Assembly (NCBI GenBank): GCA_036277115.1
Contig: DASUNM010000024.1
Coordinates: forward strand, 496,001 to 560,000
Direction of reading: 5' to 3'
Origin: Pyrinomonadaceae bacterium
Lineage (GTDB): Bacteria > Acidobacteriota > Blastocatellia > Pyrinomonadales > Pyrinomonadaceae
Length of the DNA stretch: 64,000 nt
Below the pieces are notes generated by a model that had not been told where the DNA came from, did no database searches, and saw only the letters and a program-made list of their open reading frames with translations. The translations under genes were made by a program, and so were the position numbers. Positions 42,159 through 50,419 of this stretch are shown in pieces. The first letter of the stretch is position 1. Every line of letters starts with the position of its first letter.

Positions 42159-43625
42159 ATGTTTAGCCTTCGCGCTCTTTCCTCAACTTTGCTGGTGCTG
42201 TTGACATGTGGGGTCGCTGTCGCCCAACACGAAGTTGGGGGCGGGTCGACTTCGGGCAGCGCAACTTCCACGGACTCAGGTCGTGGAGGCAGCGTCCGCG
42301 TCCGTCGCGCGCCAGCTCGGGCCGTCGCGCCGCGCCGTACGCGGCCCGCGGTTCGCGCGCTCACGGCTGAGCAATACGACCAGCAAGGCGACATTCTTTT
42401 TAAGGCCGAACAGTACGACGATGCGCTCGAGGCATATCAGAAGGCAGTCCAGCTAAAACCGATCGCGTCGGCTTACTATCACATCGGTTGGATCTACAAC
42501 GAGCGTGATGAATATGCGCAGGGGCTGACAGCGTTGCAGCAGGCGATCAGGCTGAATCCAAATTACGCGATCGCGTACGGAGAGATTGGCTATTCGTATC
42601 GCAATCTAAAACGCTATGACGAAGCGCTGTTGGCTTATCGGCGCGCGGTCACCCTCGACCCATCGTACGCGCGGGCGTACTACGACATGGGTTGGACATT
42701 TAATGAAAAGAAACAGTATGCCGAGGCGGTGCCGCCGCTGCGCACCGCGATTACCCTGAGACCCAATTACGCGGAGGCTCATTTCGAGTTAGGTTACGCC
42801 TCCCGCCGTCTGGGACGTTATCAGGAAGCGATTAGCTCTTATCGTCAGGCAATTTCATTCAAATCAGATTACGCCGAGCCGTACTTTGGACTTGGCGACG
42901 TGTATTTCTACAACACCAGCCAATATCCGGAAGCCATTAGCGCTTACAGCACGGCGCTCACTATCAAGCCGAACAATGCGACGGCGGTTTACAACATCGG
43001 CTGGTCGCACAATGAGCTGAAGCAGTATCAGCAAGCGATCGTCCAGCTCGAGCGGGCTGTCAGTCTGAAGCCTGATTACGCCGAAGCACATGGTGAACTC
43101 GGTTACGCGTATCGAAAGCTGGAACGGTTCAACGACGCGATGCGCAGCTACAACCAGGCGGTCCGGCTCAAGCCTGATTACGCCCCGCCGTATTTCGGTT
43201 TGGGCGATTTGTACTACTACAACCTGAGCCAGAGTGAGAATGCGATTCGCGCCTATCAGCAGGGCTTGCGTCTAAAGCCGAACAACGCGACGGCCCACTA
43301 CAACGTCGGGTGGGCCTTCAACGATCTGGGCCGTTTTCCTGAGGCCCTCGCGCCGCTGCGTGAAGCGCTTCGCCTGAAAGCGGAATACACGGAAGCGTAT
43401 CAGGAGCTTGGCTACGCTTATTTAAATATCGGCAGTTACAACGAAGCGGTGGCGAGTTTTCGCGAGGCGATTCGCATCAAGCCGGATTACGCGCTCGCGC
43501 ATTACAACCTCGGCGTTACTTACGTCAACATGCGCGACCGAAGCCGCGCGCTGGAACAGTATCGAGTCCTTCAACGGTTGGATCGCGCGCGGGCGGACAA
43601 ACTCTACGCTGCGATCAGTAAATGA
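42159..43625 (+). CDS. Exported TPR-repeat protein
   Basis: A 488-residue protein with a signal peptide (MFSLRALSSTLLVLLTCGVAVAQ), a Ser/Gly/Arg-rich linker (about 25-65), then about 12 tandem tetratricopeptide repeats to the C-terminus (repeating AY..A..L(K/N)P(D/N)YA.A...LG). The repeat pairs show a periodic alternation of YAEAHxELGYAYRxLxR and YAPPYFGLGDLYYYNLSQ, suggesting growth by duplication of two-repeat blocks. No catalytic domain; a scaffold or protein-binding role outside the cytoplasm is likely. AGGAG is 10 bases before ATG 42159. The pairing partner is unknown. Confidence 0.88.
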   Translation: MFSLRALSSTLLVLLTCGVAVAQHEVGGGSTSGSATSTDSGRGGSVRVRRAPARAVAPRRTRPAVRALTAEQYDQQGDILFKAEQYDDALEAYQKAVQLKPIASAYYHIGWIYNERDEYAQGLTALQQAIRLNPNYAIAYGEIGYSYRNLKRYDEALLAYRRAVTLDPSYARAYYDMGWTFNEKKQYAEAVPPLRTAITLRPNYAEAHFELGYASRRLGRYQEAISSYRQAISFKSDYAEPYFGLGDVYFYNTSQYPEAISAYSTALTIKPNNATAVYNIGWSHNELKQYQQAIVQLERAVSLKPDYAEAHGELGYAYRKLERFNDAMRSYNQAVRLKPDYAPPYFGLGDLYYYNLSQSENAIRAYQQGLRLKPNNATAHYNVGWAFNDLGRFPEALAPLREALRLKAEYTEAYQELGYAYLNIGSYNEAVASFREAIRIKPDYALAHYNLGVTYVNMRDRSRALEQYRVLQRLDRARADKLYAAISK

Positions 43626-43647
43626 TTCGTCTAGACGAGGTGATTTC

Positions 43648-43707
43648 GTTTAGAGGCGGGCTTGCCCGCCGGTCTTTATGAAGGCGGGCGGTAGCCCGCC
43701 TCTAAAC
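43648..43707. repeat. Perfect long inverted repeat downstream of the TPR gene
   Basis: GTTTAGAGGCGGGCT and AGCCCGCCTCTAAAC are perfect 15-base arms; inside them GCCCGCC and GGCGGGC form a second pair. Total length is 60 bases in the gap between the TPR and deacetylase genes. It could serve as a transcription terminator for the TPR gene, and a 13-base part of one arm (CCCGCCTCTAAAC) recurs at 6715-6727, suggesting a dispersed repeat. Confidence 0.75.
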
Positions 43708-43736
43708 TATTCGAGTAAATCGGGAAACTCATTTTG

Positions 43737-44681
43737 ATGACCACCGCTATTGTTCATCATCCAGTTTTTGAAAAGCATGACACCGGCCCCGGCCACCCTG
43801 AGCGGTCCGAGCGTTACGCCGTGGTCATGGAAGCACTGCGTGGCGACGCAGAACTTTGGTCGAGTGCGGTGGAGATTGAAGCTGACCAGGCGAAGCGCAC
43901 CGAGATTCAGTCCTGCCATACGCCACAACACTTCAAACGTGTCGAGCGAGTCGTGAATGAAGGCACCGGTTATCTCGATTCAGACACAACGGTATCGGTG
44001 CATTCACTTGACGCCGCCTTGCGCGGCGCCGGAGCGGCTTGCCGGGCCATCGATGCAGTTATGCAGGGTGACGCGGCGAACGCTTTCGTTCCTGTCCGGC
44101 CGCCCGGCCACCACGCGACGCCCGATCGCGCCATGGGCTTTTGCCTCTTCAATAATGTCGGAGTCGCGGCGCGCTACGCGCAGCAGCGTTACAAGGAAAT
44201 CGAGCGCGTTGCCATTCTCGATTGGGATGTTCATCACGGTAACGGAACGCAGGGAATCTTCTACGACGACCCATCGGTTTTTTACTTCTCCATGCATCAG
44301 TATCCGTGGTATCCGGGCACGGGAACACGGGACGAAACGGGTCACGGCCGCGGGCGCGGCTACACCTTGAATGTGCCGCTGCGGGCAATGACGCCCACGA
44401 CCGATCAGCGGCGCGCGTTCGAAGCCGCCGTGGGCGACATGGCGGAGAGGTTTAAGCCCGATCTGATTCTGATTTCAGCAGGCTTCGACGCGCACACGGC
44501 TGACCCGCTCGGCCAGTTACTGCTGACCGACACTGACTTCGTGCAGATGACCGAGGTGCTGAAAGATTGGGCGAAAGACGCCTGCGCGGGCCGTCTTGTC
44601 TCGTGCATGGAAGGCGGCTACAACCTCGGAACGCTCGGCCAGACAGTACGGGCGCATGTGAAGGCACTTCAGGCGTCCTGA
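43737..44681 (+). CDS. Histone deacetylase-like amidohydrolase (class II/AcuC-type)
   Basis: Zinc amidohydrolase of 314 residues that would remove acetyl groups from lysine or acetylpolyamines. Motifs in order: HPVFEKHDTGPGHPERSERY, VRPPGHHATPDRAMGFCLFNNVGV (catalytic His pair), AILDWDVHHGNGTQGIFYDDPSVFYFSMHQ (zinc Asp/His), GRGYTLNVPL, LILISAGFDAHTADPLG (zinc Asp) and CMEGGYNLGTLG. These match the class II-type HDAC family. The ORF begins at TTG 43734, but ATG 43737 is the natural start. No N-terminal signal; cytosolic. Natural substrate in bacteria is unclear. Confidence 0.95.
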   Translation: MTTAIVHHPVFEKHDTGPGHPERSERYAVVMEALRGDAELWSSAVEIEADQAKRTEIQSCHTPQHFKRVERVVNEGTGYLDSDTTVSVHSLDAALRGAGAACRAIDAVMQGDAANAFVPVRPPGHHATPDRAMGFCLFNNVGVAARYAQQRYKEIERVAILDWDVHHGNGTQGIFYDDPSVFYFSMHQYPWYPGTGTRDETGHGRGRGYTLNVPLRAMTPTTDQRRAFEAAVGDMAERFKPDLILISAGFDAHTADPLGQLLLTDTDFVQMTEVLKDWAKDACAGRLVSCMEGGYNLGTLGQTVRAHVKALQAS

Positions 44682-44765
44682 GCCTTCGAATTCCTCTGTA
44701 CAGTTCCCGCCTCCGAGAGTACACTCTGCGCAAACGTTCAACAGATAAACCCACGGGAGAAGCCC

Positions 44766-45077
44766 ATGCCAGATCTGGATATCAATTGCGCCGAGTGCGG
44801 ATCAACCTTTCCTTTTACTGAGCGAGAGCAGGACTATTATCGTGAACGGGGACTGACTCATCCGAAGCGCTGCAAGCCATGCCGCGACGCGCGCCGCCAA
44901 AATTTTGGCGGTCCGGGCCAGGGCCGAGGCGGCGGCGGTGGCAGTGAGCGGGAAAGATTCGAGATTGTTTGCGATCAATGCGGAAAGGGCGACAGTGTTC
45001 CGTTCAAGCCTCAGGCGGGCCGACCGGTTTTATGCGGCGAATGCTTTGCCGCGAGCCGCGCTCAACGCGGCGCGTAA
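44766..45077 (+). CDS. Zinc-ribbon protein (CxxC-x17-CxxC type)
   Basis: A 103-residue protein with two zinc-binding units. The first is CAEC..(x)..RCKPCRDARR, in which the spacer contains FTEREQDYYRERGLTHPK; the second is CDQCGKGDSVPFKPQAGRPVLCGECF. This is the domain often annotated as a probable zinc-binding or CxxC-x17-CxxC protein. A Gly-rich linker joins the units. GGGAGA precedes ATG 44766. Function unknown; perhaps nucleic-acid binding, as in cold-stress-type zinc-ribbon proteins, but that is a guess. Convergent with the 45177 gene across an inverted repeat. Confidence 0.88.
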   Translation: MPDLDINCAECGSTFPFTEREQDYYRERGLTHPKRCKPCRDARRQNFGGPGQGRGGGGGSERERFEIVCDQCGKGDSVPFKPQAGRPVLCGECFAASRAQRGA

Positions 45078-45117
45078 CGTGTAGTAAACATTTTCGGTGG
45101 AAGCCCGACCGTAGGGC

Positions 45118-45173
45118 GATGAGATCTCAAATCTGAGCTCTGGGATTTGAGATCTGAAATCTGAGATCTCATC
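45118..45173. terminator. AT-rich inverted-repeat hairpin between convergent genes
   Basis: GATGAGATCTCAAATCTGAG and its partner TCTGAGATCTCATC frame a 56-base palindrome with several GATCTGAAATC/GATTTGAGATC repeats. It occupies the gap between the convergent zinc-ribbon and methyltransferase-like genes. There is no T-run, so it may act as a bidirectional structural block or be a dispersed repeat. Confidence 0.55.
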
Positions 45174-45176
45174 GCT

Positions 45177-46094
45177 TCACGCGCCGGCCGTTATGATGAC
45201 TGCCTTCAATCCGAGCAACTCCGAAAAATCTTTTGTGTAGACGGCGTCGATTTTTCGGGCGTCGGCGACGCATTCAACCAATTCATCGGTCGAAATAAAT
45301 CCGTCGCTAATGCCGGCGATGGCCCAGGTCGGGACATGGGCGGCAATGTGCAGCAGATCCTCAACCAGCCTCAAATACTGTTCCTTCGTTTCGACCGGCG
45401 CCGCCAACCGCGCACTGCCGAAATGCCCATTGTCGCGGGAAGCACGCGACTGTCGCAGCCACTCTTCGCGCCATGAAAGCACGCGCGCGTTGCGGCTGTC
45501 GGTCGCGCGCGGCGGATGCGGCAGCCGGATAAAAAGCAGATCCGTGTCGAAGGTCTCGGCGACAAAACTTCGCACCGGCGTGTTGGTGCTTTTGTTCTTC
45601 AGCCGGTTATCAACTGGCGGCGGGAGAGTGCGCCACAACCTGCGAAAGACATTCGACAGAGAAAGCGGCTGACGCAGATCCCGGGTTTCAAGATTGAACG
45701 AGAAAACGTAGTCGCCAACGGCCATCCCAAGCGTGAGGGCCAGCGCACGCTTGTAAGGTGATTGAAGCTTATCGGCATTCGCGCGTACGTTATCGAACCA
45801 CCACGCGTCAGTCTCGTTGAACCAGGACAGCAGCGCGGCGTTCTTAAAGTAGTTCGCCGGGACGTAGGCGTCGGCCAAAACAAGATCAATGTCGGCTTCC
45901 GTCAGTACTTCCAAGTTGTTTTCAATGAAAGCCGTCGACTTTGTCCACGACCATTCCGCCGGATCATTCGCGGCGACACTCACGTTTAAACGTTTCAAGT
46001 ACTGCCCGAGGTGCGGCTCGCCCGCGAGGGGCAGCGCCACGGATTGAAATTTCAAACGGCGGAGCACGCTCAGTTCGAATCCGAGCCAGCTCAT
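45177..46094 (-). CDS. Uncharacterised protein with degenerate D12-methyltransferase-like features
   Basis: About 305 residues from ATG 46094. The frame extends further upstream to 46343, but that part is Arg/Ser/Thr-rich, overlaps the HD-GYP gene and looks non-coding. N-terminal LKFQSVALPLAGEPHLGQYLKRLNVSVAANDPAEWSWTKSTAFIENN recalls the SAM-binding and ND motif of D12-class N6-adenine methyltransferases (GxGxxxxxLK..VIANDxxxxx..ENN). Later DTDLLFIRLPHPP occupies the position of the catalytic D/NPPY but lacks it. If the homology is real, the protein may be an inactive or repurposed methyltransferase. Not recognised with confidence; last gene of the minus-strand run. Confidence 0.6.
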   Translation of the reverse strand: MSWLGFELSVLRRLKFQSVALPLAGEPHLGQYLKRLNVSVAANDPAEWSWTKSTAFIENNLEVLTEADIDLVLADAYVPANYFKNAALLSWFNETDAWWFDNVRANADKLQSPYKRALALTLGMAVGDYVFSFNLETRDLRQPLSLSNVFRRLWRTLPPPVDNRLKNKSTNTPVRSFVAETFDTDLLFIRLPHPPRATDSRNARVLSWREEWLRQSRASRDNGHFGSARLAAPVETKEQYLRLVEDLLHIAAHVPTWAIAGISDGFISTDELVECVADARKIDAVYTKDFSELLGLKAVIITAGA

Positions 46095-46128
46095 GCCTCC
46101 AGTATTGATCCCGTTCTGAGTGTGCAAA

Positions 46129-46809
46129 CTATGTCCCCAAATGGTCGATGCGCTCCAGCAAATCGTCAGCAATGCCCGGCAGATCCGGGGGCGTGTCCTC
46201 TCTATAGTAGCTCCGCAATTCGTCAAACGGTTCGAGCGAGAGCAGCGCTTTGACCACTCCCGGATCGAACTCCAGACCAATCCACTCGAGCAGATGTTCA
46301 CGCGCCTGTTTCTCCGAGAGCGCAGGACGAAACGGCCGATCATCCGTCAAAGCGGCGTAGGCGTCGGCGACGCGCAGGATGCGGGCTCCAAGTGGTATCT
46401 GTTCGAAGCGCAGGCCGTCGGGGTATCCGCTGCCGTTCCACCATTCGTGATGCCAGCGAACCAGCAATTGCGCGCCGCGATCAGCTCCGGCATCGGCCGC
46501 TTCGCGTTCGCCAAGCACCGGATGCCGTGCGAGATCGATGCGCTCGTCGTCACTCAATGGCCCACGTCCCTGGATGTAATCGCGCGCCATCGCCGCCTCG
46601 CCCAGATCGTGCGCCAGCGCGGCCACGCGCAGCGAAAACCGGTCGCGCGAACCCAGACTGAAAGACTTGCCAATTTCTTCGGCGATCGCCGCGACCCGTA
46701 CCGCGTGCGGATGCGAATATTGCTCGAACTGATCAGCCTCAGCCGCCAGGTCTCTGAAAATCTCAATCGTCGCCACCTGATCGACGTCGTTGGTTTCAAT
46801 TAGCGGCAT
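46129..46809 (-). CDS. HD-GYP-domain phosphohydrolase
   Basis: A 226-residue protein with the HD-GYP fold, a cyclic di-GMP phosphodiesterase family. Seen: first metal His region HPHAVRVAAIAEEIG, HD motif ALAHDLGE, HHEWWNGSGYPDGL (the HHExxxGxGYP signature) and RILRVADAYAALTDDRPFRPALS. The signature is complete, so activity on cyclic di-GMP is plausible. Unlike most family members it has no attached sensor or response-regulator domain. It starts at ATG 46809, 12 bases after the DnaJ/TPR gene's stop, so is part of the trmFO-xerC run. Confidence 0.9.
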   Translation of the reverse strand: MPLIETNDVDQVATIEIFRDLAAEADQFEQYSHPHAVRVAAIAEEIGKSFSLGSRDRFSLRVAALAHDLGEAAMARDYIQGRGPLSDDERIDLARHPVLGEREAADAGADRGAQLLVRWHHEWWNGSGYPDGLRFEQIPLGARILRVADAYAALTDDRPFRPALSEKQAREHLLEWIGLEFDPGVVKALLSLEPFDELRSYYREDTPPDLPGIADDLLERIDHLGT

Positions 46810-46821
46810 AGATTCGTCGTG

Positions 46822-48276
46822 TCAGTTCTTCAAACTCGCCAGTAAAGTTCGTGCCGCGGCGTTTTTTGGATCCACAGTCAAGGCGCGTTGTAATTCGCCT
46901 TCAGCGCGGCGGCGTAGCCCGAGGGCTTTGTAGAGTTCCGCGAGCGCGACTCGATACGAAGTGTTATCCGGATCGAGGGCTATGGCGGCTTTCAGTTCGA
47001 ATTCGGCCAACCGTCTCGTCTTTGGATCGCTGATGAGCGCCCGTCCATATTCAGCGCGGTAGCGCGCGCAACGCGGTTCAATACTGGCGGCTTCGGCAAA
47101 GAATCTCACTGCCTGTTGCAGCTGGCGCTGATTAGTAGCGGCAACACCTTTTTGAAAACTCGATTCAGCGCGACTCTCCGTCGTTGTTTGCGGGGAAGCC
47201 GGACCGCCCTCACTGGTCGCCCCTTTTGAACCTGACGGAGACGCCGGGACAGCAAACTGTGCGTCATAAGTGGCGCGGGACGATTGATCGCCCAGTACGT
47301 CGTAGGCTTGTGCGACGCGCGCGAACGCAGCTTCGATTTGGCTGCGAAGTTTCGCGTCGGCCTGGTGGAAACGGTCCGGATGAAAGCGGCGCGCCAAAGA
47401 ATGGTACGCGTTCTTGATCTCGTCGGCGCTCGCCTGATGACTCACGCCGAGCAAGTCGTAGTAAGTGGCCGCCACTTCGGCCCGGGCGAAGAAATCTTCG
47501 AGCGTACCGAGTTGCTCATCGGCGCCGGCTTCGCTTTTCACCGGCACCTTTGCGCCGGCGCTGCCTTCGAATTGCGGTGTCGCCCACGCGGCGCGCTTAA
47601 CTACGCCACAGATAGCGAGAGCGTAAAGCGACTGCAACGTTTCCTCCGCGTTCATCCCGCTCACCGACAGCAAGTCGTTGACCGTCGTCGGGCCGTCGAT
47701 GCGCGAAAGCACGAAGGCTTCGGCCGGCAACAAACTTGGTTGCTGGCCATTGGCTTGCGCGAGTTCAAGCCGCTCGGACGTATCGGCAAAGCGTGACAAA
47801 AGGTAAGTTGCGGGCAGATGGCGCGTCGATTCCAGCAGCAGCCGGCGCACATCAATCGCCACACGCGTGTCGCCGGCAATACGCACGCGTGGATCGAATT
47901 CCCAGTCACCCTCGGTCCAGAGCAAAACGCCACGCAGAACTTCCGCGACATGACCAGCCCGAATGGTGCCGACCCGGTCTGCACGAATGCGGCGACTCTC
48001 CACGAGGATATTCAGCACTTCATCATCGGTCGCTTTTGGCGGGAACGAGGCGGCCGCGCTTTCATCCAGGATGCCGGTACGCTTCAGAAATTCGAGCAGG
48101 CGATGGGTGCGAATGTTCGAAGCCGCGAAAGCGACGTCGCCACTCTCGAAATACACGACTGCTTTCGCTCGGTCGCGGGAGAGTCTGAGCGCGCCCGAAG
48201 CTGAAGCTTCGCCGATTTCACGAATCAGTTCCGCAACAGGTTTCTGAGCGAGCTCGCCTTTAGTTGCCTTGGTCAT
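46822..48276 (-). CDS. DUF4388-DnaJ-TPR protein
   Basis: A 484-residue protein with three parts. Residues 1-120 are a DUF4388 (PATAN-like) domain (ELAQKPVAELIREIGEASASGALRLSRDRAKAVVYFESGDVAFAAS). A J-domain at about 275-340 has the HPD motif in YHSLARRFHPDRFHQ, able to stimulate an Hsp70 ATPase. C-terminal TPRs cover about 385-480 (AVRFFAEAASIEPRCARYRAEYGRAL). Similar proteins occur in Myxococcota and Acidobacteriota and may link signalling to chaperones. The frame begins with TTG 48291, but ATG 48276 is preferred (MTKATKGELAQKPV). It overlaps nothing; it is 12 bases before HD-GYP. Confidence 0.88.
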   Translation of the reverse strand: MTKATKGELAQKPVAELIREIGEASASGALRLSRDRAKAVVYFESGDVAFAASNIRTHRLLEFLKRTGILDESAAASFPPKATDDEVLNILVESRRIRADRVGTIRAGHVAEVLRGVLLWTEGDWEFDPRVRIAGDTRVAIDVRRLLLESTRHLPATYLLSRFADTSERLELAQANGQQPSLLPAEAFVLSRIDGPTTVNDLLSVSGMNAEETLQSLYALAICGVVKRAAWATPQFEGSAGAKVPVKSEAGADEQLGTLEDFFARAEVAATYYDLLGVSHQASADEIKNAYHSLARRFHPDRFHQADAKLRSQIEAAFARVAQAYDVLGDQSSRATYDAQFAVPASPSGSKGATSEGGPASPQTTTESRAESSFQKGVAATNQRQLQQAVRFFAEAASIEPRCARYRAEYGRALISDPKTRRLAEFELKAAIALDPDNTSYRVALAELYKALGLRRRAEGELQRALTVDPKNAAARTLLASLKN

Positions 48277-48355
48277 GGTTGCGCCGGCCAATCAGAAATC
48301 ATAGCGCACGGCTTCTGTGGTGCGGAAGCCGCAATTTCTACCGAGCGCGATGTCG

Positions 48356-49303
48356 TCAGGCTTTAGGGTGAGTTTTATCGTAGACCTCGATCAGCTTTTC
48401 CATGGAAACATGCGTGTAGACCTGCGTAGTCGAAAGCCGCGCGTGGCCAAGCAAGGCTTGGATGTCGCGCAGATCGGCGCCGCTGTCGAGCAGGTGTGTC
48501 GCAAATGAATGACGCAACGCGTGGGGGCTGATGTCGTGAATGCCGGCGCACAGTTTGATGTACTTCTCGATCAAGCGGCCCACTGAACGAGTCGTCATTC
48601 GCGTGCCCTGGTAGTTAAGGATTAGCGGCTGCGCGTCGCGCTTGGTCGCCGGCGCGTTCATGAGGAATTGCTCGCGCACGGAAAGATAATCCTGCAAGGC
48701 CTTCGCGGCGGGTTCACCGAACGGGACGATCCGCTCTTTGCGCCGCTTGCCGAAAACGCGCAGCAGCTTGTTACTGAAATCGATGTCGCGGAGATTCAAT
48801 TGCACCAGCTCGGATACGCGCACGCCCGTAGCGTAAAGCAATTCAAGAATTGCGCGGTCGCGCTTGCCAAAATGTGTCTCCGCGTCAGGCGTTTCAATAA
48901 ATCGAACAGCGTCTTCGACGGACAAGTGAACCGGAAGCTTCTTTTCTTTGCGGGGAGTCGCGACCAGTTTCGCGGGGTTCGATTCAATCACGCCTTCGCG
49001 CACGAGAAACTGAAAAAAGGTCCGCAGCGCCGCGAGCTTCCGCGCGATCGATGATTTCTTTTTCCGGTCCGAGTGCAGCGAGGCCAGCCATTCACGAATC
49101 GTGAGGTGATCGATCTGCTTGATATCGGGCTCGGCAGGTGGAGCCGGCGCTCGTTTCTTCCCATTCCCGTTTGCTGGTTCCGGCGGGACCAGATAGGCGA
49201 CGAACTGCTGCAGGTCGCTTTCGTAGTTGCGCAGCGTGTGAACGCTGACGTTGCGTTCGTAGCGCAGGTGATCGAGAAACTGCGTACTAAGATGGTTAAG
49301 CAT
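48356..49303 (-). CDS. xerC: Tyrosine recombinase XerC
   Basis: A 315-residue tyrosine recombinase that resolves chromosome dimers with a partner at dif. It has an N-terminal SAM-like DNA-binding domain ([30 protein letters not shown]). The catalytic domain has Arg in [13 protein letters not shown], the HxxR block [27 protein letters not shown] and the nucleophile Tyr in TTQVYTHVS. An insert at about 50-70 ([15 protein letters not shown]) is longer than usual. Linkage to trmFO, separated only by the VWA gene, recalls the trmFO-xerC order of other bacteria and supports a housekeeping role. XerD is possible but XerC is favoured by context. Confidence 0.9.
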   Translation of the reverse strand: MLNHLSTQFLDHLRYERNVSVHTLRNYESDLQQFVAYLVPPEPANGNGKKRAPAPPAEPDIKQIDHLTIREWLASLHSDRKKKSSIARKLAALRTFFQFLVREGVIESNPAKLVATPRKEKKLPVHLSVEDAVRFIETPDAETHFGKRDRAILELLYATGVRVSELVQLNLRDIDFSNKLLRVFGKRRKERIVPFGEPAAKALQDYLSVREQFLMNAPATKRDAQPLILNYQGTRMTTRSVGRLIEKYIKLCAGIHDISPHALRHSFATHLLDSGADLRDIQALLGHARLSTTQVYTHVSMEKLIEVYDKTHPKA

Positions 49304-49364
49304 CCGGAGCGAGGGGGCAGGCTGTCAGGTGTGCATCAGCCGGAAAGCCGACGCTGCGGCCACT

Positions 49365-50414
49365 CTACACCCGTTCGCGTTTTTTGACTAGAAATCCCTT
49401 GCGCGCGCGAATCCGCAGGTTGCTCCTGTCCTTCACGCGAATTGAAATGTTGTGATAGCGGCCGTCGCGTTTGTCCTCAGGCGGGTAGTAGCTCAGCACA
49501 TACTGTTGCGCCAGGTCCGCTGCGATCTGCGTGAAGGCGATGTCCAGGTCGTCAACGTTCTTCGGAATGTAAACCGCGCCGCCCGTTTGCGCTGCGAACT
49601 CGTGCATGCGACGTTCAGCGGCCAGATCGCGCACATTCGCGTTGTCATAGAGTCCGGTTTGCACGACATAAATTTGGCATTCGTCGCCTTGCAGCCTTCT
49701 GAGCGTTGCATCGAAATCGTGATCGTGACGGCTGGTGGTGTCGCGGCCGTCTGAGACAATCACGATCACGCGCCGGCCGCTGAAGGGTCTCAGATAAGTG
49801 AGAGCGGCAAACACGCCGTCGTACAACGACGTGGAACCCTCCGCCTTTCCGAACGACTCAATTGTTCGTTGCAGAACTCGAACATTGTTGGTCATGGGTT
49901 GCGACAGCAGCACGTCGGTGGAGATGGAATAGATGGCCGCTTCATCGATGGGGCGCATTACGTTTTCAAAGAACCGCACGGCCGCATGTTTTTCGAACTC
50001 GCGCGAGGCGCTCAGACTGCCGCTGTTGTCGAACAGCATCGCCATCCGCACGGGCGTTTCCGAGCGATTTATGTCGCTGATCGCATGTATCTGACCGTCC
50101 ACACGCAACTCAAAATCATCCAGTGTCAGCGTCGTAATCGCAGCGCCGCGACTATCAACCACGGTAGTCGGTACCGGCACCAGGTTTGAACTTACGCGAA
50201 GGACATCATCCCCTTCGTCCGAGTTCATGTTCGAAGGATCGGCAATTGGGGTGGTCGACGATGGGCGCGACGACTTATTGCCGTTCGCAGTCTTCGGATC
50301 CTTCTGACGGCCGGATTGAGATTGAATTGTCAGCGGCGCAACAATTACGATGACGGCAATCGCAATACTGAGAAGTCGCGCGCGACGAACATGAGGACTT
50401 GGGGGAACTTGCAT
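49365..50414 (-). CDS. VWFA-related (acidobacterial-type) von Willebrand domain protein
   Basis: An exported or anchored protein of 349 residues. The N-terminal hydrophobic stretch (RLLSIAIAVIVIVAPLTIQ) acts as signal or anchor. A short linker is followed by a beta domain (VSSNLVPVPTTVVDSRGAAI) and a VWA domain with MIDAS LFDNSGSLSAS (DxSxS) and IVIVSDGRDTTSRHD. This is the family annotated as VWFA-related acidobacterial domain. The C-terminal beta region contains YVLSYYPPEDKRDGRYHNISIRVK. ATG 50414 is chosen because it starts the anchor right after the trmFO stop (50420); longer frames overlap trmFO. Role unknown; metal-dependent adhesion or secretion is typical for VWA. Confidence 0.9.
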   Translation of the reverse strand: MQVPPSPHVRRARLLSIAIAVIVIVAPLTIQSQSGRQKDPKTANGNKSSRPSSTTPIADPSNMNSDEGDDVLRVSSNLVPVPTTVVDSRGAAITTLTLDDFELRVDGQIHAISDINRSETPVRMAMLFDNSGSLSASREFEKHAAVRFFENVMRPIDEAAIYSISTDVLLSQPMTNNVRVLQRTIESFGKAEGSTSLYDGVFAALTYLRPFSGRRVIVIVSDGRDTTSRHDHDFDATLRRLQGDECQIYVVQTGLYDNANVRDLAAERRMHEFAAQTGGAVYIPKNVDDLDIAFTQIAADLAQQYVLSYYPPEDKRDGRYHNISIRVKDRSNLRIRARKGFLVKKRERV

Positions 50415-50419
50415 CAAAG

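Noticed and set aside
45844-46343. N-terminal extension of the methyltransferase-like protein to 46343
   Set aside because: The extension overlaps the HD-GYP gene out of frame and is Arg/Ser/Thr-rich with no homology signal; ATG 46094 gives a sensible start.
46120-46803. 227-codon ORF on the plus strand
   Set aside because: It mirrors the HD-GYP gene almost end to end; the HD-GYP motifs are complete on the minus strand.
48356-49303. Tyrosine recombinase as a sign of a mobile element
   Set aside because: It groups with trmFO as in other bacteria and has XerC features; no cargo or att sites are seen.
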